Source: Paenibacillus barcinonensis
GTDB taxonomy: Bacteria; Bacillota; Bacilli; Paenibacillales; Paenibacillaceae
Assembly: GCF_003217495.1 (NCBI RefSeq)
Contig: NZ_QJSW01000005.1
Span: 1-64,000, forward strand
Direction of reading: 5' to 3'
DNA length: 64,000 nucleotides
Part shown: one piece after another, positions 10,213-18,793 of the stretch
Layout: each line of letters starts with the position of its first letter
Numbering within the stretch: the first letter of the stretch is position 1
The notes under the pieces: model-generated
Databases searched by the model: none
Told to the model about the DNA's origin: nothing
What the model saw: only the letters and a program-made list of their open reading frames with translations
Translations under genes and position numbers: made by a program

Positions 10213-11802
10213 TTATTTTTTGGAGCGCCGTTTGAACCACGAACCAATGAGCGGTGCCCGGGATAAATCATGGAAATCAATCATTTTGGTCAAACCCATG
10301 ATGAGCAAATAGACAATTAAACCGGTAATCGGGGCAAGGATCATGCGTAACCAAAAAGGAAGCATGGCTACGGTGTGCTCGTATACGAGCAAGGTCGCTG
10401 CACCCATGATGAACATGCCGGCTCCTGTTTTGACCCAATCCACCAGCTTGAAGCGAAAATTCAAAAGAATACGAACGCTGCGTGCATGTAATAAGGTTAC
10501 GACCATCGAATTGACACAGATTGCAATGACCGCACCGAAAATACCGTATTCAGGCCGTGAAGCCAGCATCAGAATTAACGAGATTTTGATAACAGCACCG
10601 ATAAACGTATTCAACAATGCTTTACCAGGGCGATCAAGTGCCTGCAACGCAGCCTGGAGCGGAGCTTGAATGTAGATAAATAATGCAAACGGAGCCATCA
10701 GCTTCAGCATGCTTCCAATCGATGCATCGTTATAAAGCACCAGACACATCGGTTCGGCAAGCACATACATAAAGACGGAAAACGGTGCACCGGTGACCAG
10801 TGCAAGCCGCAGAGCCTGATGCATTCTTTTATGAATAAGCGCACGATCCCCCCGGGCAGAAGCTTCTGACAGAGATGGGACCAGAGAGGTGGCGAGGGAA
10901 GAGGTCAATGCCCCAGGCAGCAAGAGCAGTGGTATGACCATGCCTTGTAATGCGCCGTATTGGGCAGTAGCGAGTCCTTTGGCAATTCCGGCAAGAGCGA
11001 GACTCTGGGCCGTTACAATTGTCTCTGCGAGATAGGATAATGAGCCAACCAGACGCCCGGCAGTAACGGGCACCGATATGGCGAGCAGTCGCCGGATCAG
11101 TCCCCCCTGATAGGTTTCTGTTTCTACGGGCTGTTCCGTGTGCGGCTTCTTCTTTGAAAGAGGCAGTTCTTTTCTTGCTCTTGCATAGTTCCATAACAGG
11201 ACCAGCATTCCCCCCAGTTCACCGACCATTGCGCCCAGCATGGCCCCGGCGGCTGCATGTTCAATCCCGTGAGGCAACAGCAACCATGCAAACCAGATGA
11301 CACAAATAATACGGATGATGGTTTCCACAATGGAAGACACGGCTGTAGGCATCATATTTTGTTTGCCCTGGAAATACCCCCGGTACACGGCTGAAACGGC
11401 TATAATGGCTATCATAGGGCTCATGCTCACGAATGTATGATATACCCGTTCATCCGTAAGTACATACTGAGTGATCCACGGTGCAAACACGATGCACAGA
11501 AACATAAAAACGACTCCAAGCGTAAGTGTAAAGCTCAGACTGATCTGCAAAATACGCTGGGGGGAATATCGGTTAGCACCGGTTTCGGCTTCTGCCACAA
11601 GCTTGGCTACAGCTAAAGGAATACCGCCGGTAATCAGCGTGACCAGCACGATGAAAAAGGGATAGCTCAGTTGATAGATGCCAACACCCTCTGCACCGAT
11701 GACCCGTGGCAGTGCAATACGCGGAATGAAGCCGAGAATGCGATTAATTATACCTGCCGCGAGCAGGATCATGGCCCCCTGAATAAATGTCTGTTTCTTC
11801 AA
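10213..11802 (-). CDS. spoVB: stage V sporulation protein B (MOP-family flippase-like)
   Basis: A 529-residue multi-spanning protein of the MATE/MOP exporter superfamily, starting KKQTFIQGAMILLAAGIINRI, which is typical of SpoVB and the related MurJ-type lipid II flippases. SpoVB is needed for spore cortex peptidoglycan. Its position between yrbG and comN matches B. subtilis. The preferred start is the TTG at 11802, with GAGGGG six bases upstream. The frame is open to 11844 but no better site is there. Two 14-base direct repeats lie just upstream. Confidence 0.9.
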   Translation of the reverse strand: MKKQTFIQGAMILLAAGIINRILGFIPRIALPRVIGAEGVGIYQLSYPFFIVLVTLITGGIPLAVAKLVAEAETGANRYSPQRILQISLSFTLTLGVVFMFLCIVFAPWITQYVLTDERVYHTFVSMSPMIAIIAVSAVYRGYFQGKQNMMPTAVSSIVETIIRIICVIWFAWLLLPHGIEHAAAGAMLGAMVGELGGMLVLLWNYARARKELPLSKKKPHTEQPVETETYQGGLIRRLLAISVPVTAGRLVGSLSYLAETIVTAQSLALAGIAKGLATAQYGALQGMVIPLLLLPGALTSSLATSLVPSLSEASARGDRALIHKRMHQALRLALVTGAPFSVFMYVLAEPMCLVLYNDASIGSMLKLMAPFALFIYIQAPLQAALQALDRPGKALLNTFIGAVIKISLILMLASRPEYGIFGAVIAICVNSMVVTLLHARSVRILLNFRFKLVDWVKTGAGMFIMGAATLLVYEHTVAMLPFWLRMILAPITGLIVYLLIMGLTKMIDFHDLSRAPLIGSWFKRRSKK

Positions 11803-11824
11803 AACTACCCCTCTTTCCCGGTTG

Positions 11825-11860
11825 AAGGTACAGGTTATCCTCACTAAAGGTACAGGTTAT
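11825..11860. repeat. two 14-bp direct repeats upstream of spoVB
   Basis: The 14-mer AAGGTACAGGTTAT occurs at 11825-11838 and again at 11847-11860, a 22-base period (about two helical turns). They lie 23-58 bases before the spoVB start on its coding strand. The spacing is what a dimeric or cooperatively bound regulator could use, but a simple duplication is also possible. Confidence 0.6.
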
Positions 11861-12043
11861 GCTTATTAATGGGACAAAGCCGTTGTATTTCATCCTATGC
11901 CGGGGTTTTATCATCTCATGACAACTTGGACATGATTAACAAAAAGAACCATCTTCAGCAAGAAGGAATATGATCGGGTGAGGTCGAATGATGTAGTATC
12001 GATGCCGCAGAGAGGCTTGGATGTACGAAGGGAGGCTCCCCAC

Positions 12044-12292
12044 TTGGAAGAGATGAATGATGTGGAGTTGGAAGAGTCCATAGAGATACTCTGCCGAAGC
12101 AAGGCAGAGGAATTAAGGCTTGTCGGTTACGAATATGTCACCAGCAAAGATGTCTGGAATTGCGTCAGTCATAAATACGAAAAACAGGGCATTCCACCGC
12201 TTCACCAGCTGGTGAACGACATATTGTCACTGAAAGCAACAAGCTTTATGAACTTTATGACCGTGTCTGCATACCGGGGGTCCTCTTTCTAG
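12044..12292 (+). CDS. comN: post-transcriptional regulator, ComN/YrzD family
   Basis: A small acidic protein with the family sequence LEESIEILCRSKAEELRL and GYEYVTSKDVWNCV. In B. subtilis, ComN binds DivIVA and controls comE mRNA at poles and septa. Gene order spoVB-comN-secDF is the same. The start is set at TTG 12044 because GAAGGGAGG ends eight bases upstream, giving 82 residues; the frame is open to a GTG at 11978 with no ribosome site. The terminator stem overlaps the last codons. Confidence 0.8.
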   Translation: MEEMNDVELEESIEILCRSKAEELRLVGYEYVTSKDVWNCVSHKYEKQGIPPLHQLVNDILSLKATSFMNFMTVSAYRGSSF

Positions 12293-12310
12293 ACGAAAGG
12301 GATCTTTTTT
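12278..12310 (+). terminator. terminator overlapping the end of comN
   Basis: The stem GGTCCTCTTTC ... GAAAGGGATC (one bulge) is followed by TTTTTT. The left arm lies inside the comN coding end and the stop codon is in the loop-proximal part. The secDF promoter starts only nine bases later. Confidence 0.75.
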
Positions 12311-12318
12311 GTTGAAAA

Positions 12319-12347
12319 TTGACTGCTTTTTACGGCATCGCTATAAT
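12319..12347 (+). promoter_or_regulatory. sigma-A promoter of secDF
   Basis: TTGACT, a 17-base spacer and a perfect TATAAT are followed 36 bases later by the secD start codon. The comN terminator is immediately upstream. Confidence 0.85.
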
Positions 12348-12383
12348 AGGAATATTGAGAACGAAAGGGGATCTAGGAACGGC

Positions 12384-13634
12384 ATGAAAAGAATTATCAG
12401 TTTCATTCTGGTCGTGCTTGTCACCACAGGGGTTATGGTGGGAACAAGCCCGGAGCTGCTCAAAAATATACGCTTGGGCCTTGATTTAAAAGGAGGCTAC
12501 GAGATCTTATATGAAGCAGAGCCGCTCGAAGCAGGGCAGCAAGTCAGCAAAGCCTCTCTGGTGCAAACAGCCAAAAGCCTCGAAAGCCGTGCCAATGCGC
12601 TCGGAACAAGTGAGCCTGAAGTAACAACGGAAGGAACCAACCGTATTCGGTTGAAATTGGCAGGGGTTACGGATGAGGCCGAGGTTAGAGCCAAAATGAA
12701 AGAACCTGCTGTTCTGACCTTCCGGAGTAAAGCAGAGAATGACAAGGAAGGCCAATACTCCAAAATTGAGCTTCGTGGTAATGAATTTGTCGAAAATGCG
12801 GCGAAGGTTGTTTTTACGAATTTGAATCAGCCGATGATCGACATTAAAGTGAAGGACAAAGCCAAATTTTCTGAAATCACGAAACGTTTGGTTGGACAAC
12901 CTCTCGCCATTTATCTGGATGATACGTTGCTTTCTGCACCAACTGTGCAACAGCAGCTGACGGACGGATCGGCTCAAATCTCGGGTAACTATACCCGTGA
13001 AGAAGCGAACCAGCTTCGTGATACCATTAACCTGGGTGCACTGCCTTTGAAACTTACCGAGAAGTACTCCCAAAGTGTTGGTGCGACGCTTGGTAAGCTG
13101 TCCCTGGATCAAACGATCAAAGCTGGTTTAATTGGCTCGTTAATTATCCTGATCTTTATGATTGGACTTTATCGCGTACCTGGTATTATTGCGAGCTTTG
13201 CTTTGATCACACATACGTGGTTAGTGCTTGCGATCTTCTATCTTGGTGAATTTGTTCTTACCCTTCCGGGTATTGCAGCCTTCATCCTGGGTATAGGTAT
13301 GGCGGTGGATGCAAATATCATTACGTATGAACGGATCAAGGAAGAGATGCGCAGTGGCAAATCCATTCTGTCATCCGTTAAGGCTGGAGGCAAGCACTCC
13401 TTCCGTACGATTATTGATTCCAATGTAACAACCATTATTGCAGCGGCTGTTATGTTCTTCTTGGGAACGGGGGCAGTTAAAGGTTTTGCGCTCGTCCTGA
13501 TTTTTGATATTGTGACCAGTATTATCACGAATATTTTCTTCTCCCGCTTCCTGTTGACCCTGCTTGTACGGGGTAACGTGCTCAAGAAGCCTAAGTATTT
13601 CGGAGTGAAGGAGAGTGAAATTCGTGCGCTTTAA
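12384..13634 (+). CDS. secD: protein translocase subunit SecD
   Basis: SecD and SecF form the proton-driven membrane motor that helps pull exported proteins through SecYEG. This 416-residue chain has the N-terminal helix, the LGLDLKGGYEILYE motif, the P1 extracytoplasmic domain, and five C-terminal helices with GMAVDANIITYERI, the conserved Asp region for proton flow. The ATG at 12384 (MKRIISF) is chosen; the frame is open to 12309 but that includes the promoter. It overlaps secF by 11 bases. B. subtilis has a fused SecDF, so separate genes are a difference. Confidence 0.95.
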   Translation: MKRIISFILVVLVTTGVMVGTSPELLKNIRLGLDLKGGYEILYEAEPLEAGQQVSKASLVQTAKSLESRANALGTSEPEVTTEGTNRIRLKLAGVTDEAEVRAKMKEPAVLTFRSKAENDKEGQYSKIELRGNEFVENAAKVVFTNLNQPMIDIKVKDKAKFSEITKRLVGQPLAIYLDDTLLSAPTVQQQLTDGSAQISGNYTREEANQLRDTINLGALPLKLTEKYSQSVGATLGKLSLDQTIKAGLIGSLIILIFMIGLYRVPGIIASFALITHTWLVLAIFYLGEFVLTLPGIAAFILGIGMAVDANIITYERIKEEMRSGKSILSSVKAGGKHSFRTIIDSNVTTIIAAAVMFFLGTGAVKGFALVLIFDIVTSIITNIFFSRFLLTLLVRGNVLKKPKYFGVKESEIRAL

Positions 13635-14532
13635 TTGGAACTATGACTATGTTAAAGGCAGTAAGATTGCCTATATCTTTTCAATTATTTTGACAGTGGC
13701 CGGTATCGTCAGTTTATTAACATTTGGCTTGAACTATGCTGTTGACTTCAAATCAGGCTCCAACGTGGATATTACCGTATCCAAAGCAATTACAACGGAG
13801 CAGATTGATCCGATTATCAACGATATGGGTGTCAAGGAGGGTGATGTGCACATCACGCCGGGCGCTGATCGGGTAAACGTTCGGTTCTCCAATGTTCTGG
13901 ATGAAAATCAGGAAAGTAAATTCAAGCAAGAATTTAGCAAGCTGGATTCAACAGCCTCCTATGAGGTCAACACGGTTGATCCTGAGATGGCCAAGGAACT
14001 GGAACGCAACGCAATCTATGCGGTACTCATTGCAAGTATCGGGATAATGATTTATGTGGCGATTCGTTTTGAATGGCGTTTTGCAGTGGCGGCGGTAGTT
14101 TCCATCTTTCATGATGCGTTTGTGGTCATCAGTGTATTTTCGATCTTCCGATTGGAAGTCAATCTGACGTTTATTACAGCAGTGCTGACTATTGTTGGTT
14201 TCTCAATCAACGATACGATTGTTATTTTTGACCGGATTCGGGAAAATCTGCGTTTTGCCAAAAAGACAACCAAAGCCGATTTGCGTGAGGTTGTGAACCA
14301 CAGTTTGGCTCAAACGATGACTCGTTCCTTGAATACCACATTCACCGTATTCATTGCGTCACTTTGCTTGTTTATCTTCGGCGGCGAGTCCATCCGTATG
14401 TTCTCTCTGGCGATGGTGATCGGAACATTCTTTGGAGCGTATTCATCCATCTTCATTGCAGCTCCGTTGTGGTTCACGCTTAAAAGCAAACAGAGCAATA
14501 AGCCTAAAACAGCGGCTAAAGCTTCTAACTAA
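13624..14532 (+). CDS. secF: protein translocase subunit SecF
   Basis: A 302-residue partner of SecD: an N-terminal helix after FNWNYDYVKG, VDFKSGSNVDI, the P4 loop, and the RND-type helices with VGFSINDTIVIFDRIRENL. The start GTG at 13624 has AAGGAG ten bases upstream inside the end of secD; the in-frame GTG at 13615 is too close to that site. A GC-rich hairpin follows the stop. Confidence 0.94.
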   Translation: MRFNWNYDYVKGSKIAYIFSIILTVAGIVSLLTFGLNYAVDFKSGSNVDITVSKAITTEQIDPIINDMGVKEGDVHITPGADRVNVRFSNVLDENQESKFKQEFSKLDSTASYEVNTVDPEMAKELERNAIYAVLIASIGIMIYVAIRFEWRFAVAAVVSIFHDAFVVISVFSIFRLEVNLTFITAVLTIVGFSINDTIVIFDRIRENLRFAKKTTKADLREVVNHSLAQTMTRSLNTTFTVFIASLCLFIFGGESIRMFSLAMVIGTFFGAYSSIFIAAPLWFTLKSKQSNKPKTAAKASN

Positions 14533-14542
14533 ACATCGAAAT

Positions 14543-14573
14543 GCAAAGCCGCGTCTGCCAGGCGCGGTTTTGC
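14543..14573 (+). terminator. hairpin after secF
   Basis: Eleven-base stem GCAAAGCCGCG ... CGCGGTTTTGC (one G-T pair) ten bases after secF. The T run is short and internal to the stem, so termination may be partial and the next gene may receive read-through. Confidence 0.55.
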
Positions 14574-14605
14574 AGCGTTAAGTACAGAATGAAGGGGGAA
14601 TAAAC

Positions 14606-15565
14606 ATGACAAGAGAATCCGGCCCGTCTGCGCATGCAGCGACATGGAGCGGTATCGTCGGAAATATGGCACTTGCCGTGATTAAAACAGGAGCAGGATA
14701 CATGGCGAACAGCAAGTCTTTGTTAGCTGATGGCTTGTACTCCGCTTCTGAAGCCGCCTCTTCCCTGGTCGGTCTGTTTCCCTCAAAATCTGTACATTCC
14801 AAAGGCAAGGTACAAAGGGAACGTTTCAAGCAGCATGCACGTGCCGCAAGGCCGGGTATGACGGTTCTGTTAGCGGTACTGATCCTGATGGGAGGTCTGC
14901 AGTTGGCTATCTCTGCATTAGGCATTCTATCCAGCGATGAAATTGAGGCTCCCGGCAGGTCCGTGCTTCTGATTGCAGTCGCAGCGCTGGCGGTGAAAGA
15001 AGCTATTTTTCAATTTCAATATCGTGTTTTCCGCAAGCGGAATCAGTCCCAAGCGTTATCGTATGCACTTCAGCATCGGCGTGCGCTCTATTGTTCACTC
15101 ACCGTGTTAATCGGTATCATCGGCTCTATGGCAGGAGAAGAAACAGGGTTAAACCTGCTTCTCTATCTTGATCCGATTACAGCTATACTTGCTTCTGGCT
15201 TCATTTTCTATAAAGGCTACCGAATGATCGTAGATACAGTGTATGGATCACTTGTTCAGGAACTGGATCAGGAGGATGCAACGGACTTTAAGGAAACTGT
15301 ACAACGCGTGTATGGCATTATTACGATTGAACACCTGGTTGCACGGGAGCAGGAGCACGACGTTACCATTGAATTGGTCATTAGTGTGAACCCCAGAATC
15401 TCCATTCTGGAGGCGCAAGAGATCGCTAACAGAGCAAGGACGTTGTTATTAACAAGATTCAGTCATGTCAAAGAAGTCCAGGTACAGGCTGTGCCTTATG
15501 ATCCTGGATATCCTTATAAATCCAATCATGAACTGCCCGATCATGAAGCGACATTAATTCAGTAG
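14606..15565 (+). CDS. cation diffusion facilitator-type protein with altered metal ligands
   Basis: A 319-residue protein with the CDF layout of six membrane helices and a C-terminal cytosolic domain (VQRVYGIITIEHL ... REQEHDVTIELVISV). CDF transporters exchange Zn, Mn, Fe or Co for protons using two HxxxD-like pairs. Here the first pair reads Tyr45 and Glu49 in ADGLYSASEA instead of His and Asp, while the upstream Asp42 is kept. The second keeps His156 but has Leu160 where Asp is expected (LQHRRALYCSL). Metal transport may be altered or lost. A good site GAAGGGGGAA precedes the ATG. The stop codon is 38 bases before the recJ start. Confidence 0.8.
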   Translation: MTRESGPSAHAATWSGIVGNMALAVIKTGAGYMANSKSLLADGLYSASEAASSLVGLFPSKSVHSKGKVQRERFKQHARAARPGMTVLLAVLILMGGLQLAISALGILSSDEIEAPGRSVLLIAVAALAVKEAIFQFQYRVFRKRNQSQALSYALQHRRALYCSLTVLIGIIGSMAGEETGLNLLLYLDPITAILASGFIFYKGYRMIVDTVYGSLVQELDQEDATDFKETVQRVYGIITIEHLVAREQEHDVTIELVISVNPRISILEAQEIANRARTLLLTRFSHVKEVQVQAVPYDPGYPYKSNHELPDHEATLIQ

Positions 15566-15603
15566 TGGAGCGGGTCAAGCAGATCAGGAAAGGAGCGTTA
15601 TCA

Positions 15604-18012
15604 TTGCTTTATTCGCAATATCGGTGGAATACACCACATATTAATCTGGAGGCGGCTGCGGTACTTTCGCAGGCGCTTTCCGTTTCACCACTTGTAGGAC
15701 GTTTGCTTGTCAGCCGAGGTGTGCACAATGAACAAGAGGCAGAACGTTTTCTGCATCCGGATATGAATCAGATGCATGATCCCTATCTGCTATTGGGGAT
15801 GCGAGAGGCTATTCCCCGAATCAAGCTGGCCTTAGAGCGAGAAGAACATATTTTAATATACGGGGATTATGACGCTGACGGAGTATCCAGTACATCGCTG
15901 ATGATCCATCTCATGCGTCATTTGGGGGCTTCATACGACATCTATATCCCTCATCGTTCCAACGAAGGGTATGGACTCCATAACCATGCTTTGGATTGGG
16001 CTCATCAGCAAGGAGTAACTTTGATTATTACCGTTGATACTGGCATCAGCGCTGTTGAACAGATTGCCTATGCTTCTACACTGGGTATCGAGGTGATTGT
16101 AACGGATCACCATGAACCCCCTGAAATACTACCAGAGGCCTACGCATTAATTAATCCCAAGCTGCCGGATTGTCCCTACCCTTTCAAAGGCTTGGCAGGA
16201 GCAGGGGTGGCCCTGAAGGTTGCACAGGCGCTCATCGGTGAAGTGCCTGGTGAATGGATGGAGATTGCGGCAATCGGCACAGTAGCCGATTTGATGCCGC
16301 TGGAAGGCGAGAATCGGGTGATTGTCAGTTACGGGATAGAATCCATGCGCGGCTCGAAGCTGCCAGGAGTTAGTGCTTTACTGGAGATCAGTGGTGTGGA
16401 CCAAACCCAGGTGACTTCCGTAAATATTGCCTTTGCCATGGCCCCGCGTATCAATGCCAGTGGCCGTCTGGATCATGCCGGAAGAGCCGTATCCTTGCTT
16501 ACGACAGAAAGTCTGGACGAGGCGCACACACTCGCAGGACAGCTTGATCTGTTGAATCGGGAGCGACAGCAAGTCGTAGAGGGCATACTACAGGAAGCGA
16601 CGATGCAGCTGGAGTTGAAAATCGAGTCGCGTTCAGGATCAGTCCCGGATGTCATCGTACTGGCTGGCGAGGGCTGGAATGTTGGCGTGGTTGGCATCGT
16701 AGCTTCCAAATTACTCGAGCGATATTATCGACCAACGTTGATTCTCGGCATTGATCCCGAGAGTGGGGTTTGCAAAGGCTCCGCTCGTTCAATCGAAGGC
16801 TTGGATATCTATGAGGCGCTGACAGCGAACAAGCAGTATATGGACCACTATGGCGGACACCCTGCGGCTGCGGGGATGACACTTCATCGGGATCAATTGC
16901 AGCAGCTAGAGACAGGTTTGAATGAATATGCCGCAACTGTCCTAACAGAAGCGGATTTTATACCTCAGCGGCTGGCTGATGATGAATGCAGAATCAGTGA
17001 CGTGCCTATCAAGGTGATTCAGGAGATCGACCGTTTGCAGCCGTTTGGCATGAGCAATCCATCCCCGCGTTTTGTATTTCGAAAGGTGACTGTCAAAGAA
17101 ACCCGGACCATGGGGCGAGATAAACGCCATCTGAAACTGGTGCTGGAGCAGGAAGGTCAGCAACTGGAAACCGTTGCTTTTGGCAAGGGAGCGTTGGCTG
17201 AATTCCTCACTCCAGGTTCTGTCATTGATGTGATGGGCGAACTGTCCATTAATGAATGGAATGGTATGAGAAAGCCGCAGCTGATGCTTCAGGACATCCA
17301 TGTTCCTGGGGCGCAGGTATTTGATATGCGGGGACATGCTGATCCGTTACATGCCATGAAACACTTCCTGAGCGCACTGGATGTACACTTGCGTTATAAG
17401 GCAGGTTCCATCGGAGCGATTGTGCGTAAGGAGACAAATGTTTCTGAGGGAAATTCATTGTATGAACCGTGCCTTTGGGTATATGATAGAAAGGTCGGGC
17501 TATTTCCGTGTAATGCTGCTGCTCAGCAGTATGGACAGGAAGAAGTGCGAACGTTATTTGTGTTTGATACGCCGGAAACTCCGGAACAACTTGATGCAAT
17601 GCTGGCTCTATTCAGCGGAGCTGAGAATATCATCCTTCTGCACGGATCAGGCAACCGCCTGGATCGCCTTCAGATGCCTTCCAGAGAACTGTTCAAGCGT
17701 ATTTATATGCTGGTGTTTAAATGGAAAGCGGAACCCGTGGTGGAACAAGAAATGATTCCTGTGCTCAGCCGTCAGTGTGGCTGTTCTCCACGTATGATTA
17801 CGATGATGCTGGATGTTTTTGAAGAGCTGTCCTTCATTACCCGAGAGGATGGTATGATTACGGTCGCTGACAATCCACCGAAACGTGATCTGACATCGGC
17901 ACGTCACTATCAGGCGCTGGAGCATATGGCCGAGACGGAACAGGTGATGCTGGATGCATCGACACCTCAGCTGACACAATGGATGATATCCCGGATGAAG
18001 GGCGTATCTTAG
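15604..18012 (+). CDS. recJ: single-stranded-DNA-specific exonuclease RecJ
   Basis: RecJ is a 5'-3' exonuclease of the DHH phosphoesterase family used in RecF-pathway repair and mismatch repair. Motifs visible are YGDYDADGVSS (motif I), ITVDTGISA, VTDHHEPPE (the DHH motif), the DHHA1 region with GHPAAAGMTL, an OB-fold stretch, and a long Firmicutes-type C-terminal domain. Start: the frame is open from GTG 15565, but TTG 15604 has AAAGGAG eight bases upstream and gives the usual RecJ beginning (LLYSQYRW). That makes 802 residues, near B. subtilis RecJ. Confidence 0.95.
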   Translation: MLYSQYRWNTPHINLEAAAVLSQALSVSPLVGRLLVSRGVHNEQEAERFLHPDMNQMHDPYLLLGMREAIPRIKLALEREEHILIYGDYDADGVSSTSLMIHLMRHLGASYDIYIPHRSNEGYGLHNHALDWAHQQGVTLIITVDTGISAVEQIAYASTLGIEVIVTDHHEPPEILPEAYALINPKLPDCPYPFKGLAGAGVALKVAQALIGEVPGEWMEIAAIGTVADLMPLEGENRVIVSYGIESMRGSKLPGVSALLEISGVDQTQVTSVNIAFAMAPRINASGRLDHAGRAVSLLTTESLDEAHTLAGQLDLLNRERQQVVEGILQEATMQLELKIESRSGSVPDVIVLAGEGWNVGVVGIVASKLLERYYRPTLILGIDPESGVCKGSARSIEGLDIYEALTANKQYMDHYGGHPAAAGMTLHRDQLQQLETGLNEYAATVLTEADFIPQRLADDECRISDVPIKVIQEIDRLQPFGMSNPSPRFVFRKVTVKETRTMGRDKRHLKLVLEQEGQQLETVAFGKGALAEFLTPGSVIDVMGELSINEWNGMRKPQLMLQDIHVPGAQVFDMRGHADPLHAMKHFLSALDVHLRYKAGSIGAIVRKETNVSEGNSLYEPCLWVYDRKVGLFPCNAAAQQYGQEEVRTLFVFDTPETPEQLDAMLALFSGAENIILLHGSGNRLDRLQMPSRELFKRIYMLVFKWKAEPVVEQEMIPVLSRQCGCSPRMITMMLDVFEELSFITREDGMITVADNPPKRDLTSARHYQALEHMAETEQVMLDASTPQLTQWMISRMKGVS

Positions 18013-18049
18013 ATGGAAGTTTGTGTATTTATTTTAGGAGGAGATTATT

Positions 18050-18565
18050 TTGGATTTTAAAGAGTATATTCGTGTCATTCCTGACTTCCCACAACCGGGA
18101 ATCAGCTTTAAGGACATCACCACCTTGTTGAAAGATGGAGAAATGTATCGCAATGCAATCAATGAACTGAAACAGATGGTTTCTGACCTCAAAATTGATG
18201 TTATTGCTGGACCTGAAGCGCGTGGTTTCGTTGTGGGCGCTCCACTCGCATACGCTCTTGGTGTTGGATTTGCTCCCATTCGCAAAAGTGGAAAATTGCC
18301 TGGAGCGACAATTGAAGCAGGGTATGATCTCGAATATGGCAAGGATACACTTGCAATGCATACAGATGCAATTGAAAAAGGACAAAATGTCCTGATTGCA
18401 GACGATCTGCTCGCAACGGGTGGAACGATTGCAACCTCCATTAATTTGATTGAGCAGCTAGGTGGTAATGTGGTTGGCGCAGCATTCCTGATTGAGCTGT
18501 CCGATCTGAATGGCCGAGCAAAGCTGCCTGAAAATATGGATGTATTCACATTGATGAACTACTAA
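18050..18565 (+). CDS. apt: adenine phosphoribosyltransferase
   Basis: Apt salvages adenine with PRPP to make AMP. The 171-residue protein shows [12 protein letters not shown], the flexible-loop region IRKSGKLPG, and the PRPP-binding motif [13 protein letters not shown]. The start is TTG at 18050 with AGGAGGAG upstream. It lies 37 bases after recJ, an arrangement shared with B. subtilis, and is closed by a long bidirectional terminator. Confidence 0.97.
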   Translation: MDFKEYIRVIPDFPQPGISFKDITTLLKDGEMYRNAINELKQMVSDLKIDVIAGPEARGFVVGAPLAYALGVGFAPIRKSGKLPGATIEAGYDLEYGKDTLAMHTDAIEKGQNVLIADDLLATGGTIATSINLIEQLGGNVVGAAFLIELSDLNGRAKLPENMDVFTLMNY

Positions 18566-18647
18566 GATCGTGATCCATTGTGGATTGGATTGTTGTGAGT
18601 AATGAAGTGTAACTTTCCCGTTTCCCGGGAAATAATATACAGCATTA

Positions 18648-18716
18648 ATGATTGGCAAAAAGCCTGTTTCTCCAACGCTTTGGTTGGGAGAACAGGCTTT
18701 TTGCCAATCATTTTTT
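18648..18716. terminator. bidirectional terminator between apt and uraA
   Basis: A near-perfect inverted repeat, ATGATTGGCAAAAAGCCTGT ... ACAGGCTTTTTGCCAATCAT, has an imperfect inner stem and a T run on each outer side. It separates the converging apt and uraA transcripts. Confidence 0.9.
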
Positions 18717-18793
18717 GAAGAAAAAGCGCTCTGAGGTTGATATGAGATTGCATGAATCCGCATTCGAGCAATTCCCTGTCAAGCATCCTGTAA

